Below are positions 39,608-47,245 of a stretch of 48,430 bases of DNA, piece after piece. Source of the stretch: a virus; the IMG/VR virus record IMGVR_UViG_3300045051_000319, positions 1 through 48,430 of that record; one strand, given 5' to 3'. A program made the position numbers and the translations under genes. The notes beneath the pieces were generated by a model. It did no database searches. It worked only from the letters and a program-made list of their open reading frames with translations, and was not told the DNA's origin. Position 1 is the stretch's first letter. Every line of letters starts with the position of its first letter.

Positions 39608-40639
39608 ATGTTAACACCTCAGAAAAACGGAATCAATGGCACTACCCCCGCCGCGGTTCAGTCGGCCGTGACGAGCGACATTCAGGCCGCTGCGGAGTCG
39701 TGCTTCGCGCAAGGCGTCAAAGTCGTCACGCTGTCCAATCTGACGGCCATCGTTCACCAGAACGGCCGGCAGTACACGATCACGGGGTCGGTGGAGATCG
39801 TCACCACCGACATCGCCAAGGCGTGGCTCGAAGGCAAGCACGTCAACCGCAAGTCGTCGGAGCGTCGGGTCAAGAGTTACGGGCGCGACCGCCTCGCCGA
39901 CAAGTGGATGGTCACGAGCCAGGCGATCGGGTTCGACACCAACAACAGGCTGATCGACGGTGAGCACCGCCTCCGCATGGTGATCGACACGGGTCTCCCC
40001 ACTGCGTTTCTCGTTATCCGAGGGATGCCCGCCGAAACACAGCACGTGATCGACAACAACCGGGTTCGTACCTTCTCGGATCAGTTCGGGATGTGGACGG
40101 GCACGGACCGCGCGAAGGATCGCACCGCGGCGGCCAACATCATCCGTCTCATCATGAACGGCTGGACCGTCGAGGCCGAGATCCTCACGCACGCCGAGAA
40201 GGCCGAGACGCTGGACAGGTACAAGCCGGAACTTGACTGGGCCATGACGGCGTTTGCTGGGCGGCGCAGCAACATCCAGCCGGCGGCGGTGGTCGGAGCG
40301 TGGGCGTACGCCTACGGAGCGACGAACGAGGTGGCTCGGTGGGTCGAGTCGTTCACGGATGGCGCCGGTCTGGAGCGCGGCGATCCTCTCCTTGGGCTCC
40401 GCAACTACCTGATCACGAACGCCTCGCGGTCGGTGATGACGCGGCGGTCGATCGCCCTGCGAACACTTCGCGCGCTCTGGGGCAAGGTGAACGGCGAGAA
40501 ACTCTCCAAGCTCTACGACTCATCGGAGGGCCTGATCGGATTCGCCAGGCTGCGGAACGACCCCGTCGCGGAGTCGTGGCTCGACTGGACGACCCGCACG
40601 CCGTCGCCACGGAATCTCAGCCTCGACGTGGAGGGCTAG
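39608..40639 (+). CDS. ParB/Srx-fold protein with DGEHR motif
   Basis: The 343-residue protein has the ParB-like nuclease-fold core WMVTSQAIGFDTNNRLIDGEHRLRMVIDTG with D117-G-E-H-R121 and NNRVRTFSDQF. Its helical C-terminal two thirds differ from chromosomal ParB. No ParA is encoded, so plasmid-type partition is unlikely. AGGAT precedes the ATG. It opens the replication cluster; a role in DNA processing or replication control is inferred. Confidence 0.75.
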   Translation: MLTPQKNGINGTTPAAVQSAVTSDIQAAAESCFAQGVKVVTLSNLTAIVHQNGRQYTITGSVEIVTTDIAKAWLEGKHVNRKSSERRVKSYGRDRLADKWMVTSQAIGFDTNNRLIDGEHRLRMVIDTGLPTAFLVIRGMPAETQHVIDNNRVRTFSDQFGMWTGTDRAKDRTAAANIIRLIMNGWTVEAEILTHAEKAETLDRYKPELDWAMTAFAGRRSNIQPAAVVGAWAYAYGATNEVARWVESFTDGAGLERGDPLLGLRNYLITNASRSVMTRRSIALRTLRALWGKVNGEKLSKLYDSSEGLIGFARLRNDPVAESWLDWTTRTPSPRNLSLDVEG

Positions 40640-40643
40640 CGAC

Positions 40644-41393
40644 ATGGCCGAGGGGGAACGCGGGCCGGTGCTCATTGGCGAGGTTGAAGTCCACCCCGCC
40701 GCGCAACTGTTCCCGGAGATGGGCGAGGAGGATTTCGCTAGGCTCAAAAAGAGCATCTCGGAACACGGCATCCGCGTTCCCCTCGTGTTTCACGAGGGCC
40801 GCCTCGTCGATGGTCGTAACAGGCTCCGAGCGTATCTCGCCCTCGGGCTTCCGTTGGCGAGGCTACCCAAGGAGCAACTCCTCCCGACCCGCGACCCATT
40901 CCTCTATGCGTGGGATCGGAACTGCGAGCGGCTCGACTACACGCCCGGACTGAAGGCCGATATCCACGCGAAGGTGATGGTCGAGTCCGGGCAGTTGGAT
41001 CGGCTTCGCCGCGGGGCGGAGGAGCGCGCCAACGCGGCTAGGGCGGAGGCGGCGAAGAGCAACGGCAACGCCGCGAAAAGGCGGACGGAAAACAGTCGGG
41101 CGCCAGATGACGCCCCACCGATTTCTCGCGACAACAAAGAGAAGGAAGCGCGCAAGACCGCCGCGGTGCTGGCGCAGGCGGCTGGCGTCTCGACTCGGAC
41201 CATGGAGCGCACCCTCGCCAAGCAGAAGAATGGCGGGGCCGGGATACTGCCCGCCGACCACCCACTCCAAACCAAGCGGCCCCCCGCGAAAAACTGGTCC
41301 GTGCCGCGCGACATCACGCTCCTGTCCGTCTTCCTCCGGGAGCGGCTCACCTCGCACGAACGGCTGCGCCTCGCTCGACTTCTCGCGGAGTGA
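40644..41393 (+). CDS. ParB N-terminal-domain protein
   Basis: The 249-residue protein has a ParB_N core (residues 8-70: VEVHPAAQLFPEMGEEDFARLKKSI and VDGRNRLRAYLALGLP with D56-G-R-N-R60), then a charged helical region and an HTH-like segment (AAVLAQAAGVSTRTMERTLAK). It starts four bases after the DGEHR protein. Pairs of such genes before a DUF1376 protein suggest replication-linked regulation; not proven. Confidence 0.75.
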   Translation: MAEGERGPVLIGEVEVHPAAQLFPEMGEEDFARLKKSISEHGIRVPLVFHEGRLVDGRNRLRAYLALGLPLARLPKEQLLPTRDPFLYAWDRNCERLDYTPGLKADIHAKVMVESGQLDRLRRGAEERANAARAEAAKSNGNAAKRRTENSRAPDDAPPISRDNKEKEARKTAAVLAQAAGVSTRTMERTLAKQKNGGAGILPADHPLQTKRPPAKNWSVPRDITLLSVFLRERLTSHERLRLARLLAE

Positions 41394-42109
41394 TCGTGGA
41401 ACTTCCTTGGTTCAAGATTTACGCCGCCGAGTGCCTGTCCGACGAGTCGTTCCAGTCCTGGGACATCACAGAACGGGGCGCTTGGTTCACCCTCCTGCTC
41501 GTCAACTGGCGGGAGGGGTCGATCCCGAACGATCGCACCTCCCTAGCCAGGCTATTGCATGTCGATAGCTCAACCATGGCACAGCTATGGTCGGCCATTG
41601 GGTCGAAGTTCGTGGAGTCACCGGACGTCCAGGGGCGCCTCACCTCGCCGCGCCTCGAACTGGAGCGCGAGAAGGCGAAAATCCTTACCCGTAAGCGTTC
41701 CGAAGCGGGTCGAGAGGGCGCAAACCTGCGTTGGTCCAAGGAAAACAGGGTGAATGGCAAAACCATAGCTTTGTTATCGGTTGCCAATGCCAACCCAATG
41801 GCCGCCGATGGAGATCCAGATGTAGATGGAGATGCAGGTAAGACCAGCCAGCCAGAGGGCGTGTCCCCGCGCGTAGAGGCGTTCCGTCGTCGGTTGGCTG
41901 GCCGGCTGGAAATCGAAAACTTCGGGGTGGGAAGAAACGCCTCCGAGGTAGACGCCTTCTTCCGGAGCCAACTCGATGCCGTGGGGGAGGACTCGCTCCT
42001 CGTGGAGTGCTGCGACCTCGCCCCGAAGATGCGGACGTCCCCCGGCAACCTCTCGGCCTTCGTTGGGTGGCTGAAGAAATACCCCCTGCCGAAAGAGGTG
42101 CGGTCGTGA
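41390..42109 (+). CDS. DUF1376-type replication initiator-like protein
   Basis: The 239-residue protein begins WFKIYAAECLSDESFQSWDITERGAWFTLLLVNWREGSIPND, the DUF1376 signature found in phage replication regions (YdaU-like). A KRSEAGREGANLRWSKEN segment and an Asp-rich linker join it to a C-terminal helical domain. No separate helicase or polymerase gene is visible, so replication probably depends on host enzymes recruited by this protein. GTG start in a GTGA overlap. Confidence 0.8.
   Translation: MIVELPWFKIYAAECLSDESFQSWDITERGAWFTLLLVNWREGSIPNDRTSLARLLHVDSSTMAQLWSAIGSKFVESPDVQGRLTSPRLELEREKAKILTRKRSEAGREGANLRWSKENRVNGKTIALLSVANANPMAADGDPDVDGDAGKTSQPEGVSPRVEAFRRRLAGRLEIENFGVGRNASEVDAFFRSQLDAVGEDSLLVECCDLAPKMRTSPGNLSAFVGWLKKYPLPKEVRS
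41755..41842. other. Candidate replication origin inside the DUF1376 gene
   Basis: This linker-coding stretch is less G+C-rich than its surroundings. It holds the dyad GGTTG/CAACC (41779-41783, 41791-41795), two CCAATG motifs and two adjacent 18-base units beginning GATGGAGAT (41807 and 41825). Lambda places its origin in the same part of O. Only two units are present, so this is tentative. Confidence 0.3.
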
Positions 42110-42327
42110 CCGGCCGTGTCGGGGACCTGAAGTGGGCGCTGAAGCACGTCGTGACCGACCCCCGGTTCGTGGAGCTCTCAAACTGGCCCGCCATGGAGGA
42201 ACCGTGGGCGATTGGGCTGCGACTCGGGGGCGACCACCGGATCACCTGGCTTCACGGGACGTCGAAGACGCGGGTTTTGGAGAGGGCGCTGCGAGCGATC
42301 GAGTTGCTTGGCGTGGAGGACGCATGA
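42106..42327 (+). CDS. Small hypothetical protein
   Basis: The 73-residue product (GTG 42106, GTGA overlap) has mixed alpha/beta character (GLRLGGDHRITWLHG, TRVLERALRAIELLG). Unrecognised. Confidence 0.58.
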   Translation: MTGRVGDLKWALKHVVTDPRFVELSNWPAMEEPWAIGLRLGGDHRITWLHGTSKTRVLERALRAIELLGVEDA

Positions 42328-42494
42328 CGTGGAACTGCTGGGGCCCGTACACGGAGTGGTCTGACCAGGCGGATCGCGCTGCGGACCTTGCTCGGGAGCC
42401 TCGGGGTTGGACGGTGGCGGGGATGTTGCTCGGGTGCGCCTTCGCGGCTGCGGTGGTGGGCGTCGTCGGATGGGTAGCGGGGGTGATGCCATGA
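42324..42494 (+). CDS. 56-residue membrane protein
   Basis: A polar Trp-rich N terminus is followed by one membrane helix (VAGMLLGCAFAAAVVGVVGWVAG). ATG 42324 overlaps the upstream stop. It pairs with the next membrane gene. Confidence 0.62.
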   Translation: MTWNCWGPYTEWSDQADRAADLAREPRGWTVAGMLLGCAFAAAVVGVVGWVAGVMP

Positions 42495-42664
42495 GGGCGC
42501 TCTGGTGGATCGGGCTGGCGTGGGTGGTGTTCGGCCTCGCCTGTGAGTTCGGCGGGATCTTCTACTTCACGTGGCAGCGGGAGGGCGTGAAGGTGGCGAC
42601 CCGCGTCATCGTGCTCCTGTTCGGCACGGTGGTGTTCTGCGGCTACGTGGGGTGGCTGCCATGA
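42491..42664 (+). CDS. 57-residue membrane protein with two helices
   Basis: Two hydrophobic segments (WWIGLAWVVFGLACEFGGIF and VIVLLFGTVVFCGYVGWL) are joined by a short charged turn, so it should be a helical hairpin in the inner membrane. ATG overlaps the upstream stop. Possibly an exclusion protein. Confidence 0.62.
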   Translation: MRALWWIGLAWVVFGLACEFGGIFYFTWQREGVKVATRVIVLLFGTVVFCGYVGWLP

Positions 42665-42753
42665 CGAAGGCTCGCGGCTGGGCAGCGTTCGTGGCGTGGC
42701 TGTGCGAGGAGCCGCCGACGAGAAGGTGGCCGCCGAGGAGGGGTGAGCGATGA
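42661..42753 (+). CDS. Possible 30-residue peptide
   Basis: ATG 42661 and TGA 42751-42753 overlap neighbours at both ends. The product starts with a hydrophobic helix (GWAAFVAWL) and ends Arg/Pro-rich. Supported only by coupling. Confidence 0.4.
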   Translation: MTKARGWAAFVAWLCEEPPTRRWPPRRGER

Positions 42754-43118
42754 CGAAGCCTTCAGAAGTTTCGGCGCCGAGCGTCAACGCCCGTGGTGGC
42801 GGTTCCGACGCGAACTGCGACGGCAGTTCTGCGCCGATCAGCAAGCACGCTCGGACGCAGATTCTTGCGGCGATGGCGATCGAGGTGGACGAGGCGTGGC
42901 ACCACGCAGAAAACGATCTCCCCGCGTGCATGGTCGAACCGCTCAAGAGGCTCTGCGCGGCGGTGGATCTCGACTTCCGAGGTGGACATCGGCTAGCCGA
43001 TCGCGACTACCCGATCGCCAACCTCATCGCGCGCACGGTTGCCGGTGAAATCGCGGGCGGGTGCGCTCAACGCGCCGGGTACGCATCCCGCGAATCTTCT
43101 GAAGCCAGGGGAGGGTAA
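42750..43118 (+). CDS. Hypothetical early protein
   Basis: The 122-residue product has a Ser/Gly-rich start, then helices (RTQILAAMAIEVDEAWHHAEN, MVEPLKRLCAAVDLD). Unrecognised; no motifs. Confidence 0.55.
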   Translation: MTKPSEVSAPSVNARGGGSDANCDGSSAPISKHARTQILAAMAIEVDEAWHHAENDLPACMVEPLKRLCAAVDLDFRGGHRLADRDYPIANLIARTVAGEIAGGCAQRAGYASRESSEARGG

Positions 43119-43119
43119 A

Positions 43120-43314
43120 GTGACAACCAGTGAACATCCCACCGCCCTTGTGATGGAGATCGGCGCGTTGCAGCGGGAGGCGGAGAGGCTGCGGGCTGAC
43201 AAGGTGACGCTCCAGAACTACGCCCTCGCGTTGGAGGAGCGGGCCAAGGCTGCCGAGAATCGCTTGGCGCAGTTCGAGCGGGACGAGGAGCACCGGAGGA
43301 CGCTCTCACGATGA
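43120..43314 (+). CDS. Small coiled-coil protein
   Basis: The 64-residue product is a continuous charged coiled coil (GALQREAERLRADKVTLQNYALALEE). GTG 43120 follows GGGGAGGG, which favours it over an upstream start. Its stop overlaps the nuclease start. Confidence 0.6.
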   Translation: MTTSEHPTALVMEIGALQREAERLRADKVTLQNYALALEERAKAAENRLAQFERDEEHRRTLSR

Positions 43315-43649
43315 GCCGCTACGCCCGCCGCAAGGACGAGGTCCACCCCGCGATCGTGGCCGATCTGCGCGAGGGCGGCGCCAAGGTCGAGATCCTCGAC
43401 GTGAGCAAGGGCGGGGTGCCGGACCTCCTCGTCGGCTGGCTGGGGACGCTGCACCTCCTCGAACTCAAGAGCCCCGGCGGCAAGCCGGACGCGGAGCAGT
43501 TGCACGAGCACGACGAATGGGCGCGGGTGGGGGTCAAGGTGTCGGTGGTGAAGACGCCGCGGGAGGCGAGGGCGGCGATCGGGATGGGGTGCGGAGAACG
43601 GTACGCGGAGAACCTGAAGGCGATGGCCGCGCTGGGGAGGAAGGCATGA
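43311..43649 (+). CDS. VRR-NUC domain nuclease
   Basis: The 112-residue protein is a single VRR-NUC domain of the PD-(D/E)XK superfamily. GGVPDLLVG gives P37-D38, LHLLELKSPGG gives E51-L-K53, and Q63 in AEQLHEHDEW is the usual following glutamine. Stand-alone phage VRR-NUC proteins are thought to cut Holliday junctions or branched DNA. It is in the replication operon, as expected. Confidence 0.9.
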   Translation: MSRYARRKDEVHPAIVADLREGGAKVEILDVSKGGVPDLLVGWLGTLHLLELKSPGGKPDAEQLHEHDEWARVGVKVSVVKTPREARAAIGMGCGERYAENLKAMAALGRKA

Positions 43650-43819
43650 GCACGTACGAGGTGACACTCGTGGAGATCGAGCACCCCGACCATCGGGACG
43701 GGATGCGGTTCACGGTGCTGGTCGATCGGCCCCGCAAGCGAGACGCGGTGCGCGGGTTCCGGGATCGGTTCGTGGTGTACGGAGTGCGGCTCGTGTCGAG
43801 CGTGAGGAGGCCAGGGTGA
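43646..43819 (+). CDS. Small hypothetical protein, repeat-encoded C terminus
   Basis: The 57-residue product is beta-rich (YEVTLVEIEHPDHRDGMRF). Its last ten residues, RLVSSVRRPG, are encoded by a 27-base sequence repeated exactly at the end of the gene stopping at 44678. Confidence 0.55.
   Translation: MSTYEVTLVEIEHPDHRDGMRFTVLVDRPRKRDAVRGFRDRFVVYGVRLVSSVRRPG
43786..43812 (+). repeat. 27-bp direct repeat, copy 1
   Basis: Identical to 44645-44671. It encodes the end of one gene and contains a GAGGAGG ribosome-site-like sequence just before the next start. Confidence 0.9.
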
Positions 43820-44352
43820 GCCGCATCCGCTCCAAGCGCGCGTTTTATCGACTCTGGGGCCAGGGTGTGCTCGGGAATCGACCACGGACGTGGGTGGGAC
43901 GGGAGGCGTTGGCGGCGTCGGGCTACGGCGGGCCCGTGTCGATTCGGACGGCACAGGGATCGGGCGGTGGGAAGGCGATGTACCGGGTCCCCGCCGCGGA
44001 AGCCCTTGCACTCACCGCCGGATGGGGCCAAGCGCCCACGTTCAACGAGTCGGCCCCCGACGATCGGCTCGTCCTCCAGGGCGAAGCGGCCCGCATGGTC
44101 GGGGGACTGTGCTTGACGTACTCCACGACTCCGGGACTGGCGATGCGCGAGGCGCTCAAGAACGCCCGTACCGCGAGCGGCGTGGCGGCGCACGCGATCC
44201 TCGCGGCGTACCTCTCGCCGTCGAGCCGCGATGACCTGGACGCGCTGTGGGACCTGTACCCCGACGCCGTGATCGAGTTCAGCGCCTACGAATGCTGTGT
44301 GGGCGACCAGCGGGGCCGCAACGCGCTGATCTGGGAAGTGAGGAACTACTGA
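43816..44352 (+). CDS. Hypothetical early protein
   Basis: The 178-residue product (GTG 43816 after GAGGAGG) has a basic start, then helical regions and two adjacent Cys near the end (YECCVGDQRGRNALIWEV). Unrecognised. It is bounded by the two copies of the 27-base repeat together with the next gene. Confidence 0.58.
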   Translation: MSRIRSKRAFYRLWGQGVLGNRPRTWVGREALAASGYGGPVSIRTAQGSGGGKAMYRVPAAEALALTAGWGQAPTFNESAPDDRLVLQGEAARMVGGLCLTYSTTPGLAMREALKNARTASGVAAHAILAAYLSPSSRDDLDALWDLYPDAVIEFSAYECCVGDQRGRNALIWEVRNY

Positions 44353-44678
44353 TGACGCTGCGCGCCTACTGCGCGGAGCGGGTCCACGGGGGCGGGTGTC
44401 CTCCCGAGGGGTTGGAGTTGAGGCTGGAGGGAGGACTTGGATTCGGCGTGGACGATCTGGAGTTCGATGTGAGTCATCACCAGTTCATGGTGATCAACCA
44501 CCAGAAGCCTAACGCGGCGCAGAAGAGGGCTCTGTTTCAGCATGGATTCCAAGAGGATCTAGGCGACGGCGAGGCGGTGGCGAGGGAGCGGAAGGCGATG
44601 CTTGCGGTGGTCAGCCCGCGTGCGCGCGAAAGGGTGCTGACGAAGCGGCTCGTGTCGAGCGTGAGGAGGCCGGGATGA
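44352..44678 (+). CDS. Hypothetical early protein, repeat-encoded C terminus
   Basis: The 108-residue product has a central acidic/His region (DDLEFDVSHHQFMVINHQKP) and a helical, basic end. The last ten residues match those of the gene ending at 43819. Unrecognised. Confidence 0.55.
   Translation: MTLRAYCAERVHGGGCPPEGLELRLEGGLGFGVDDLEFDVSHHQFMVINHQKPNAAQKRALFQHGFQEDLGDGEAVARERKAMLAVVSPRARERVLTKRLVSSVRRPG
44645..44671 (+). repeat. 27-bp direct repeat, copy 2
   Basis: Identical to 43786-43812, in the same reading frame and the same place relative to stop and next start. Confidence 0.9.
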
Positions 44679-44821
44679 TGCGGTGGGGCAACGTACTGAT
44701 GGCGATTCTGTGGACTGCCGTGGGAACGCTCGCGGCGGTCGATAGCAACTGGACCGCGATTGGTCCCTGCGTCGTGCTGGTGGGGATTTACGCGGAGCGG
44801 GCGATCGGGGGCAAGGCGTGA
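44675..44821 (+). CDS. 48-residue membrane protein
   Basis: Two hydrophobic segments (VLMAILWTAVGTLAAV and IGPCVVLVGIYA) flank a short polar loop. ATG 44675 overlaps the upstream stop as ATGA and its TGA overlaps the next GTG. Function unknown. Confidence 0.6.
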   Translation: MMRWGNVLMAILWTAVGTLAAVDSNWTAIGPCVVLVGIYAERAIGGKA

Positions 44822-45036
44822 AGTTCGAGCGATGCGATCGGTGCGGCGTCGAGGGCAGGACGACGAAGATCGGCAACACCGCAGGCCACTATCTCCCGAA
44901 ACTCCCTGAAGCGTGGAGTCTCGACCTCTGCCCGATGTGCGAGGCGGCGGTCAAGGCGGTGGCGATGCGGAAGCTGACGGTGTTGCAGGCCCCAACCGCG
45001 ACGCGGCGGTGGTGGCGCTTGCGGAGGGGGGCATGA
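44818..45036 (+). CDS. Small zinc-ribbon protein
   Basis: The 72-residue product has CDRCGVEGR and CPMCEAAVKA knuckles 30 residues apart and an Arg/Trp-rich tail. GTG start in a GTGA overlap. Unknown function. Confidence 0.64.
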   Translation: MKFERCDRCGVEGRTTKIGNTAGHYLPKLPEAWSLDLCPMCEAAVKAVAMRKLTVLQAPTATRRWWRLRRGA

Positions 45037-45323
45037 GCGAAGCGCGGCTGGAGTTCCAAGTCGAGACGGCAACGCAGGAGTGGTCCGGTTTCACGCTCGT
45101 GCTCAAGAAACCCACGGCCGACTTTCGTGCGGTCGAGGGCCGCCCCGGTGCGTACGCGGTCACGCTTCTGGGCCTGTGTGAACTGACCCCGTCGAACCTC
45201 GAACTCGCCAAGCGGGGCCTTTGCACGCATGAGCGGATCTTCCGCGTCACGGGGCAGGGCTACGAGTGCGAGACGTGCGGGGCGGGGACCATGGTCCGGG
45301 GGTTCGTGAGGCGGCAGCCGTGA
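45033..45323 (+). CDS. Hypothetical protein with C-terminal Cys motif
   Basis: The 96-residue product is beta-rich (EFQVETATQEWSGFTLVLKKP) and ends with CTHERIFRVTGQGYECETCG, a zinc-ribbon-like pattern. GGAGGGGGG precedes the ATG. Confidence 0.6.
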   Translation: MSEARLEFQVETATQEWSGFTLVLKKPTADFRAVEGRPGAYAVTLLGLCELTPSNLELAKRGLCTHERIFRVTGQGYECETCGAGTMVRGFVRRQP

Positions 45324-45718
45324 AGTGGACACCCGAAGCGGATCGAGCACTCGGAGGCGACGGGACGATACGTAAGACGTTCAAGCCGGTCGTCATCGAG
45401 TCGCCGCTGGCGGGTGACGTCGCTCGCCACCTTCGCTACCTCGACGCCTGCATCCTCGACTGCATCCGGCGAGGAGAAACGCCCTACGCCTCCCATAAGA
45501 TGCTGCCCGGCGCGCTCAACGACCTGAGCCCGGACGAGCGAGAGATCGGGATCAAGGCGGGGTTCGTGATGGCCGAGGCGCTGCACATGGTCGGCGCGTC
45601 GAGGGCGGTCTACCGGGATGAGGGTGTGTCGGACGGGATGCGGGACGGTATGGCGCACGCGGCGGAGATCGGGCAGCGCGTCGAGCACCGACGGGTGAAG
45701 GGTTGGAAAGCGACATGA
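45320..45718 (+). CDS. DUF7768/DUF4406-like protein
   Basis: The 132-residue product has the pattern VIESPLAGDVARHLRYLDACILDCIRRGETPYASHKML, in which a SP-x-GD strand, an RHLRYL helix and GE-P-ASH recall the nucleoside-deoxyribosyltransferase-like DUF7768/DUF4406 phage proteins. A nucleotide-related role is inferred. GTG start in a GTGA overlap. Confidence 0.66.
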   Translation: MKWTPEADRALGGDGTIRKTFKPVVIESPLAGDVARHLRYLDACILDCIRRGETPYASHKMLPGALNDLSPDEREIGIKAGFVMAEALHMVGASRAVYRDEGVSDGMRDGMAHAAEIGQRVEHRRVKGWKAT

Positions 45719-45906
45719 CGGTGAACGAACTGATCGAGAAACTCCGCGCCTTCCCGCCGGACGCGAACGTGAAGACGAGCGCGTTCCGCTACGCCGGGAT
45801 CGTGGACGTGCGTGATGGACACCCGTACGCGGACAAAGGGGAGGCCCTGCTAGTCACCGAGGGGGACGTGCTCCGATGGAAGCAAATCGCGGGGGACGAC
45901 GAGTGA
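45715..45906 (+). CDS. Small hypothetical protein
   Basis: The 63-residue product begins MTVNELIEKLRAFPPDANVK, a common opening of small phage proteins of unknown role, and is mixed alpha/beta. ATG overlaps the upstream stop. Confidence 0.62.
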   Translation: MTVNELIEKLRAFPPDANVKTSAFRYAGIVDVRDGHPYADKGEALLVTEGDVLRWKQIAGDDE

Positions 45907-46112
45907 CGCGAACCAAACACCGTCCAGCCCGATCGACTGCGGGTGAACGCGACGGTACGCCGGAGCGAGGCTTCCTGAAGCCAGCTTCACGCTGCGTGTT
46001 CTGTGAGCATCCCGGATTCGCGGAAAGCCCTGAGTATCTACGCGCCTCCATCGCTCTGGTGGACTGGCGGGAGCGGGTGAGGGGCGAGGCACAGAACGGG
46101 GCGAAGGAGTGA
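45903..46112 (+). CDS. Small hypothetical protein with Cys pair
   Basis: The 69-residue product has a basic start, one CVFC pair and a helical end. GTG 45903 is in a GTGA overlap. Unrecognised. Confidence 0.55.
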   Translation: MTRTKHRPARSTAGERDGTPERGFLKPASRCVFCEHPGFAESPEYLRASIALVDWRERVRGEAQNGAKE

Positions 46113-46114
46113 CC

Positions 46115-46315
46115 ATGCACAGGGAAACGGTATTCGAGGGCGGAGAGATCGGGACGCTGGATATCGCTCTGGTCGAACTGCGCCAGGCTCGGGAGGAGCG
46201 GGACCGGGCGTTTGCGATCCTGCGCCGGCTCGGCAAGCCTCCCGAGGGACACGACCTGTTCGCATGGTGGGAAGCGAGGCCAACGGGGCGACGGGAGGCT
46301 AGGATCGGGCCATGA
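46115..46315 (+). CDS. Small helical protein
   Basis: The 66-residue product is a charged helix (LVELRQAREERDRAFAILRRL). I prefer ATG 46115, five bases after AAGGAG, to the GTG at 46109 inside that site. Stop overlaps the next ATG. Confidence 0.58.
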   Translation: MHRETVFEGGEIGTLDIALVELRQAREERDRAFAILRRLGKPPEGHDLFAWWEARPTGRREARIGP

Positions 46316-46623
46316 CCACACAAACCCAGACGTGTATGCGGTGCGGGCTGTCCCACGAGGACCCGCTGCCGCTCGTCTACCCCGACACGGAGGTGTTCCG
46401 CTGCCTCCGAGCCCTTTCGATGGAGATCCCGGCGGCGATCGGGCGCGAGCGTGAACGCATTGCCGCTCTCGTCCAGAGCGCCGGGGACAACCCCGAGGGC
46501 GACTACTACGGCAGCGACGAGAGATGGCGGACCAGCGTGGAGCGAACGCTTCAGGTGCTCGCGTTGCGGATTCGGTCGGGCGAAGAAGCCGAGGCGCTCC
46601 CCGACGACGAGGACGGGCCATGA
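46312..46623 (+). CDS. Hypothetical protein with N-terminal Cys knuckle
   Basis: The 103-residue product opens with CMRCGLSHEDP, then helices and an acidic end (EEAEALPDDEDGP). ATG overlaps the upstream stop. Unrecognised. Confidence 0.58.
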   Translation: MTTQTQTCMRCGLSHEDPLPLVYPDTEVFRCLRALSMEIPAAIGRERERIAALVQSAGDNPEGDYYGSDERWRTSVERTLQVLALRIRSGEEAEALPDDEDGP

Positions 46624-46916
46624 CCAAGCAAGAACGAGACGAGCTACGGAAGTTGGTCCCCGAGGCGCTGGCGATGGAGGACGACGGGGCCATCGGCGTG
46701 TGCCTGAACGCGGTCCCCGCCCTGCTCGACGAGGTCGCGCGCCTCCGGGCGCTGCTCCGGGAGGTCGAGTGGGCGAGCCTAACGATGTCGATGGGTGTGC
46801 GAACTCGCCGCGGAGTTGAAGGAGTGATGCCGTCCAGCTTCACACGATGGGCGGCACTGAGGGTGAACGGTTGGGGAAAGCTTCATGAAGTCCTGAGTGT
46901 TTTCGCGGGGTCGTGA
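46620..46916 (+). CDS. Small helical early protein
   Basis: The 98-residue product begins MTKQERDELRKLVPEALAMED and has NAVPALLDEVARLRALLREVEW, a pattern common in small phage proteins of unknown function. Its C-terminal third is basic. Confidence 0.6.
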   Translation: MTKQERDELRKLVPEALAMEDDGAIGVCLNAVPALLDEVARLRALLREVEWASLTMSMGVRTRRGVEGVMPSSFTRWAALRVNGWGKLHEVLSVFAGS

Positions 46917-46930
46917 GGGGAGGGCGGGGC

Positions 46931-47209
46931 ATGGTCGCAGAACGTCGCTGGTGTGAGATCGACGGGTGCGAGAACTACGTCGCCGGTCGAGGAACGAAGT
47001 GCCCAGCGCACTACGCGCAGATCGAGCGAAGAGGGTACACGGGCCCGGTGCGTGACTACGGCCTGACCCTCGAACAGCGCTACCAGCGCGCCATGACCCT
47101 TTGGGCCAACGCCGAGACGAATGACGAGATGCGGCGCGCATGGCGTCTCGTCCTGTCAGTGGGGCGGGAGTTCCATCGAGCCCACGGGACAGTCACAGGT
47201 CCCGGCTAG
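46931..47209 (+). CDS. Small Cys/His protein, probable zinc binder
   Basis: The 92-residue product opens with CEIDGCENYVAGRGTKCPAHYAQ, a C-x4-C-x9-C-x2-H finger like those in HNH-associated proteins, then helices. I chose ATG 46931 after AGGGGAGGG; a GTG at 46913 that overlaps the upstream stop is also possible. Confidence 0.62.
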   Translation: MVAERRWCEIDGCENYVAGRGTKCPAHYAQIERRGYTGPVRDYGLTLEQRYQRAMTLWANAETNDEMRRAWRLVLSVGREFHRAHGTVTGPG

Positions 47210-47245
47210 GCGCAATGTCGAACGCGCACCGCAGAGTCATGGTCG

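Noticed and set aside
39608-41393. A ParAB partition system of a phage-plasmid
   Set aside because: No ParA-type ATPase or parS-like repeat is visible, and an integrase with attP indicates integration.
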